Below, in pieces: positions 59,920 through 64,000 of a stretch of DNA of 64,000 nt. The stretch spans positions 18,526,501 to 18,590,500 of the forward strand of contig CM048846.1 of NCBI GenBank assembly GCA_026545225.1, written 5' to 3'. The stretch is from Cornus controversa. Its lineage: Eukaryota > Streptophyta > Magnoliopsida > Cornales > Cornaceae. Position numbers and translations under genes: made by a program. Under the pieces are notes generated by a model. The model saw only the letters and a program-made list of their open reading frames with translations, made no database searches and was not told where the DNA came from. Each line of letters starts with the position of its first letter. The first letter of the stretch is position 1.

Positions 59920-61391
59920 TAGGGGCGGAGCCAGGATTTTGGTGTTGGGGGGCCAATTTTTTTTTTTTTTTTTAACATCAGTTTAATATTAGTTTTATTT
60001 ATATGTACAAAAGTATATATAATATATATGTATTGTATAAATGTATATATACAATATATAAAGCATCAATAGTTTTTAGTGGCTTGACTAGACTTAAGCT
60101 TATGCTTCCAAAGTAATCAATTAACCTATTATCAATTAGTTATTTAAATAAATTTTCTTATTGAACTTTCCTAACAAGGACATAAAAAAATTAAGCTAAA
60201 ATTGAAAAAACTTTCAATTAAACAATTAGACTTTTAATTTATAGACAAATACAAAATTCATGTAGTAATATCACTAATTAATAATTAAGCAAAATCTGGA
60301 ACACGTCATACATATTAACATATCAACTATCAATCTATCATTATTTTCAATTATAAATTAATAATATAATAGTACGAATAGAATAATTCAAAAATAATAC
60401 TTCTAATTCATAGTCTTTTATACCAATTTTCGCTAATATTTGAGTATGTGCCTAGACACTGATTCAGATTGAACCCATACCAGACTTTCAACTACCCTAA
60501 AAAAATAAGCGTAGTTTGATAAGTATTTTTCTATCAAATAAAGTACAACTGATTTTTTTTTTCTTTTTGAAACCCATATAAAAAATTATTTCCCAATCCA
60601 AGGAACAAGATTGAAATTAAATGTTGGAATCATTAATCCATTCTAGTTTAGATTGCTAACCGATCAATTAATGGGTCCAATACAACCAAACAATTGAAAT
60701 TAACATCCTTCTTTTCTCTCACCAAATTCTTGAAACGAAAACTTCTTATCTTATAATGTATGTATATCAGTATATAAGAGTATTGGAAGTGGGCCTATTT
60801 TATTAATCTTTGATTGTATTCACCGGGATGCCCCTGTTTTTACTATGTACTATATTTTCTTATGCAATGAAACAACACCATTTAGAAAAAAATAAAAAGT
60901 AAAAAAATTAGAGTTTTGAAGAATGACAAAATAGAATTTAGGATTTTTTAATTAAGAAAGAGAGAGATATAATTGATATAAAAGTAACGTAGTCTAAGTA
61001 GACTTAGTGGAAAACTATATTAGGAACTGAATTGATATAAAAGTGATTAGTGTGTGTGTATGTGTTTTATATTCATGATGTGCATGTGCTATTGAGATTT
61101 CGGATGAGTTTCTAAAGGCCCAATAGCCAATGAAGAATTGTGTTTGGGGGAGTTTATTAGTATTGAATTTCTAAAGGCCCAATGGCCAAAGAAGAATTGG
61201 GTTTGGGAGGGTTTATTAGTATTGAGTTTCTAAAGGCCCAATAGCCAACGAAGAATTGGGTTTGGGGTTTTATTAGTATTGAGTTTCTAAAGGCCCAATG
61301 ACTAATGCAGAATTGGGTTTGGGGGGGCCAAGTAGTGCATATACATATATTTTTTGGGGGGGCCATGGCCCCTACCCACCCCCCACCCCTC
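59920..61391. mobile_element. TIR DNA element with perfect 9-bp duplication, 1472 bp
   Basis: GGCTAAGAG lies at 59911-59919 and again at 61392-61400. The ends are TAGGGGCGGAGCCAGG and, inverted, GAGGGGTGGGGGGTGGG; GGGGGGGCC-type tracts lie in opposite orientation just inside. The GGGGCGGAGCCAG start is common among plant hAT-like elements; 9 bp would fit Mutator, 8 bp hAT, so the superfamily is open. Interior is AT-rich with no transposase. A four-copy array lies near its right end. Confidence 0.75.
61110..61326. repeat. Tandem array, about 60-bp unit, four copies
   Basis: TTTCTAAAGGCCCAATAGCC, then AAGAATTGGGTTTGGG and TTTATTAGTATTGAG, four times with small length changes. Next to the right end of the TIR element. 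The minus-strand frame through it is a by-product. Confidence 0.9.
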
Positions 61392-61935
61392 GGCTAAGAG
61401 AACCACACAGACCACTCAAGGTCAGTGGACTTTTTTTTTCAAGGCCCATTTACTTAACAAGTGGGCTATTTAATTACATGACCTGTTTGCCTAACCCAAA
61501 TTAACCCACCTCCAGCTTATTTAGACAGCTTCCAAAATAAGGCATTTCTTTCTTTTGCTTTATAACTAATGCTATCATTCCTTTTTATTTTCTTTCTAGT
61601 TATCCAAATGGAACATTCACGATTACTCGTTTTGTTCCTATTTTCAGTAATAAGTGAATTTTCTCTACCCTTGTCATTAACAAAATAATACACATATTTT
61701 CTTTGTTTACCCTCCGTTATCTTTTCTAAACGCAATCGAAAAACTTATTACTATCATTTGCTCATTTTCTTTATTTTTTTTCGAGGAAAAAAATATTTCA
61801 TTAAAGTAGATCAAATGTGAATAAAGTCCATAAGAGCCATTTCTCAATGAAACAGGAAATATATCAGAAAAACAAAGTGCACTCCATACTAAGTAATAAG
61901 ACAAGATAATAGAGAAAGTATGTTTTATTTCCTAC
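61392..61935. other. Intergenic region, possible LINE tail
   Basis: No gene recognised. At about 61769-61900 a T-rich run with TCGAGGAAAAAAATATTTCATTAA resembles reversed LINE 3' ends. Weak. Confidence 0.35.
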
Positions 61936-62726
61936 TTATAAGAGACCATATTGAATTATATTTATAATTGATGAATACAACTCATCGTATTCACATATTA
62001 TACAAACGTATATACACACACGATATACACATACAAGCGTAGGTACCCAATACCCACGTCCGAAGGTACCCACATATACATATACAAATGTAAGTACCCA
62101 CATCTGATATACACATAAACCTACCTCTGATACATACGTGATATACACATACATGTTAACACCCCACCTCAAACTCAACGGGGGGTCATACGCTTTGAGT
62201 TTGTCTATGAGAAATTGAAAACGAGTTGAGGTGAGAGATTTTGTAAAGACATTGGCAATTTGATGTTTAGAAAAAAGAAACTGAACATCAAGATCGTTGC
62301 GTGTAACTTTTTCCCTGACAAAATGGAAGTCAATCTCAATATGTTTTGTCCTTGCATGAAAAATTGTATTTGCGGTTAAATGTGTGGCCCCAATGTTATC
62401 ACACCATAAAATAAGAGCGTCGGAGAAAGATACCAAGTTCCCATAACAAGGAGTGGATCCAAACAAGTTCGGGAAACACAATTTGCCAAGGAACGATATT
62501 TCGATTCAGTGTTGTACCGTGTAAATGTGTTGTGTTTCTTGGCTAACCAAGAAACTAGATTGCACCCCAGAAAGATTGCATAACCATTGGTAGATCGTTG
62601 ATCATTACAGCAACCGGCCCAATCAGAATTAGAGTAAGCATGGAGATGATGGTGATCTGAGGGAGTAAAACGAATCCCATGATCTATCATTCCCTTCAAA
62701 TATCTCAGCAATCTTTTTAAATGTAA

Positions 62727-63348
62727 GTCTATCAGTAAGTAAAAAGTGTCTTGGGAAAGTCAGAGAACAAAGGTTCGATTCCCTCCTGTAGACCTGTGTG
62801 GACATTGGGTAGACCCGTCAAACCCAATTGGGCCGATCTACCAACGGCTAACATACGGCAAGCCAGCTGGACATTTAAGATGAGATCAAGCCCACCTCAT
62901 GCTTAACTAGATAAGGCCCACCGAGATTTCAAGGAAAATTATGATTGCCCTAGCCCACTTGACGCCAGCTGGACACTTAGAATGAGATCAAGCCCACCAA
63001 AAGATCCTATGAACAATCACCACCAAAGCCCACCTCATGCTCAACTAGATAAGACCCACCGAGATTTCAAGGAAGATGTAATTTCCCAACCCACTTGGTG
63101 CCAAAAAGGGTGACTAGACCCAAATGAAGCAATGAGGAGACCGACACAACATCAGGAAGAAAATATAGAGAGAGTAAGGGGAGAAATTTTCTGATGTATT
63201 ACAACTCTTTTCTAAATAAAATAAACCTCTTCTGAACACACTTCTTTTGGGGAAGTATAATACTGTGTTAGAGATTTTCCATTGAGTGAGAGCTTGAATT
63301 TCAGCTACAACATAAATTTTAGTATCTACATCTCCCTTGTACTTAAAA
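62727..63348. mobile_element. Insertion in Copia fragment with SINE-like head and a direct repeat
   Basis: CAAAGGTTCGATTCCCTCC at about 62768 resembles a pol III B box. Further on, GCCAGCTGGACA.TTA.AATGAGATCAAGCCCACC and CTAGATAAG.CCCACCGAGAT, each present twice (about 62873-62938 and 62965-63077), form a diverged direct repeat. Family not recognised. Confidence 0.45.
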
Positions 63349-63745
63349 TGTCAACAACCATCTACTCCAAAAGCTTAACCTGTTAGAGAGGGTGTAACTT
63401 AAATATATAAATCCTTCAACACGCCCCTTTATGTTTGGCCTTTTTTTGGTCTAACACTTGTTTCAATTTTAATTATCATAGTGACAGTGAGATTTGAACT
63501 CGAGACATTTGGCTCTGATACCATGTTAACAACCATATACTCTAAAAGCTTAAGTTATTAGAGATGGTATAAGTTTAATATTTCTAACACGTCCCCTCAC
63601 ATGTGGCATTATTTTGGTCCAACAAGTGTTTCAATTTTTAATTATTAAAGTGACAAGAAGATTTGAACACATGACTTTGCCTGCCCTGATACCATGTTAA
63701 CAACCACTTAAGCTTTTGGTGTAGATGGTTATTGACATGGTATCA
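63349..63745 (-). mobile_element. Miniature tandem TRIM array
   Basis: Minus-strand reading: LTR-like units of 66-73 bp at 63524-63589 and 63349-63421 plus a partial one from 63694. The 63524 and 63694 units end TTGTTAACA and are followed at once by TGGTATCAG(A/G)GC, the initiator-tRNA primer site. Purine tracts (GTGAGGGGACG, TAAAGGGGCG) precede the 63524 and 63349 units. The two internal parts are about 102-104 bp with GAGTTCAAATCTC-like motifs. At 63705-63745 a plus-strand LTR end with TGGTATCAGAGTG lies head-to-head with them. Inserted in the Copia fragment. Confidence 0.7.
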
Positions 63746-64000
63746 GAGTGCTAGCCAATGAAGATTTGTAGGATTTTGCATAACTTGGCAAACACGGTTG
63801 ACAGAAAATGCAATATCCAGATGGGTGACAGTGACATATTAAAGAGCGCCCAAATTTGGTGATATGAGGTAACATCTATTAAAAGGTCTCTTTCAAAACA
63901 AGACAACTTGGTAGAAGTTGTGATTGGAATACTGATGGGCTTACATTCAAGCATATTGGCTTTATATAAAATATCATATATGTACCGACATTGAGAAAAT

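Larger units (their letters stand above)
61936..63954 (-). mobile_element. Copia pol fragment (RT end and RNase H), broken and split
   Basis: Minus-strand translation gives MLECKPISIPITTSTKLS near 63.95 kb (end of the reverse transcriptase), then after an insertion LLRYLKGMIDHG, YSNSDWAGCCNDQRSTNGY, LVSWLAKKHNTFTRYNTESKYRSLA, ILWCDNIGATHL and HARTKHIEIDFHFVREKV. That is the Copia RNase H region with its usual tail. No LTRs recognised at the ends. It is a broken fossil with several breaks, interrupted at about 62727-63745 by other elements. Confidence 0.9.

Overview
The window is nuclear DNA from a flowering plant, most likely a eudicot. It is strongly AT-rich, its genes have plant-type introns, and most of it is plant transposable elements and their debris. 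Two host gene families are recognisable. One is a local set of three methylesterase (MES/SABP2/polyneuridine aldehyde esterase-type) alpha/beta-hydrolase genes, all on the minus strand, at 0.75-1.94, 15.2-16.3 and 30.2-33.5 kb. The other is a complete seven-exon ATG101 autophagy gene on the minus strand at 43.7-53.1 kb. The species cannot be named from the sequence alone.

MES array: copy 1 is intact over three exons (280 aa) and carries a hydrophobic N-terminal leader, which is unusual in this normally cytosolic family. Copy 2 lacks the leader and has one surplus base in exon 2. Copy 3 has the leader but is a pseudogene: the catalytic serine is replaced, exon 1 has a stop, and a 1.4 kb solo LTR and a truncated LINE sit inside it. 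The 3' flanks of the copies are also homologous, and a fourth gene-less piece of that flank lies at 18.4 kb, so the array grew by segmental duplication and was then spread apart by insertions.

Between the genes: 2-9 kb is AT-rich with a fold-back repeat and a terminal-inverted-repeat (TIR) transposon. At 9-12.7 kb a dispersed repeat, also present in ATG101 intron 2, is split by a TIR element that itself holds a solo LTR. 17.8-18.4 kb is a hAT-type MITE with a perfect 8-bp target duplication. 19.1-22.7 kb looks like one very long LTR with a GC-rich island and two tandem arrays, followed by a small TRIM (22.7-23.07 kb). 23.07-29.9 kb is an old TIR element that has swallowed a solo LTR and a 4.5 kb Ty3-type element, which in turn holds a tandem array and a hAT MITE. 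33.6-35.8 kb has an LTR fragment, a CACTA-like end and another hAT MITE. 36.4-40.8 kb is an LTR element with matching target duplications that codes for a 'putative gypsy-type' domain protein rather than a visible reverse transcriptase. 41.2-41.5 kb is another TRIM.

Downstream of the ATG101 start (53.1-64 kb) are a tandem LTR-internal-LTR-internal-LTR array (54.2-56.4 kb), a TIR element with 9-bp duplications (57.36-58.86 kb), a second large TIR element with perfect 9-bp duplications (59.9-61.4 kb), and a minus-strand Copia fragment (61.9-63.95 kb) split by an insertion holding a miniature tandem TRIM array. Apart from the MES genes and ATG101 I see no other intact host protein gene, and no rRNA, tRNA or CRISPR feature.
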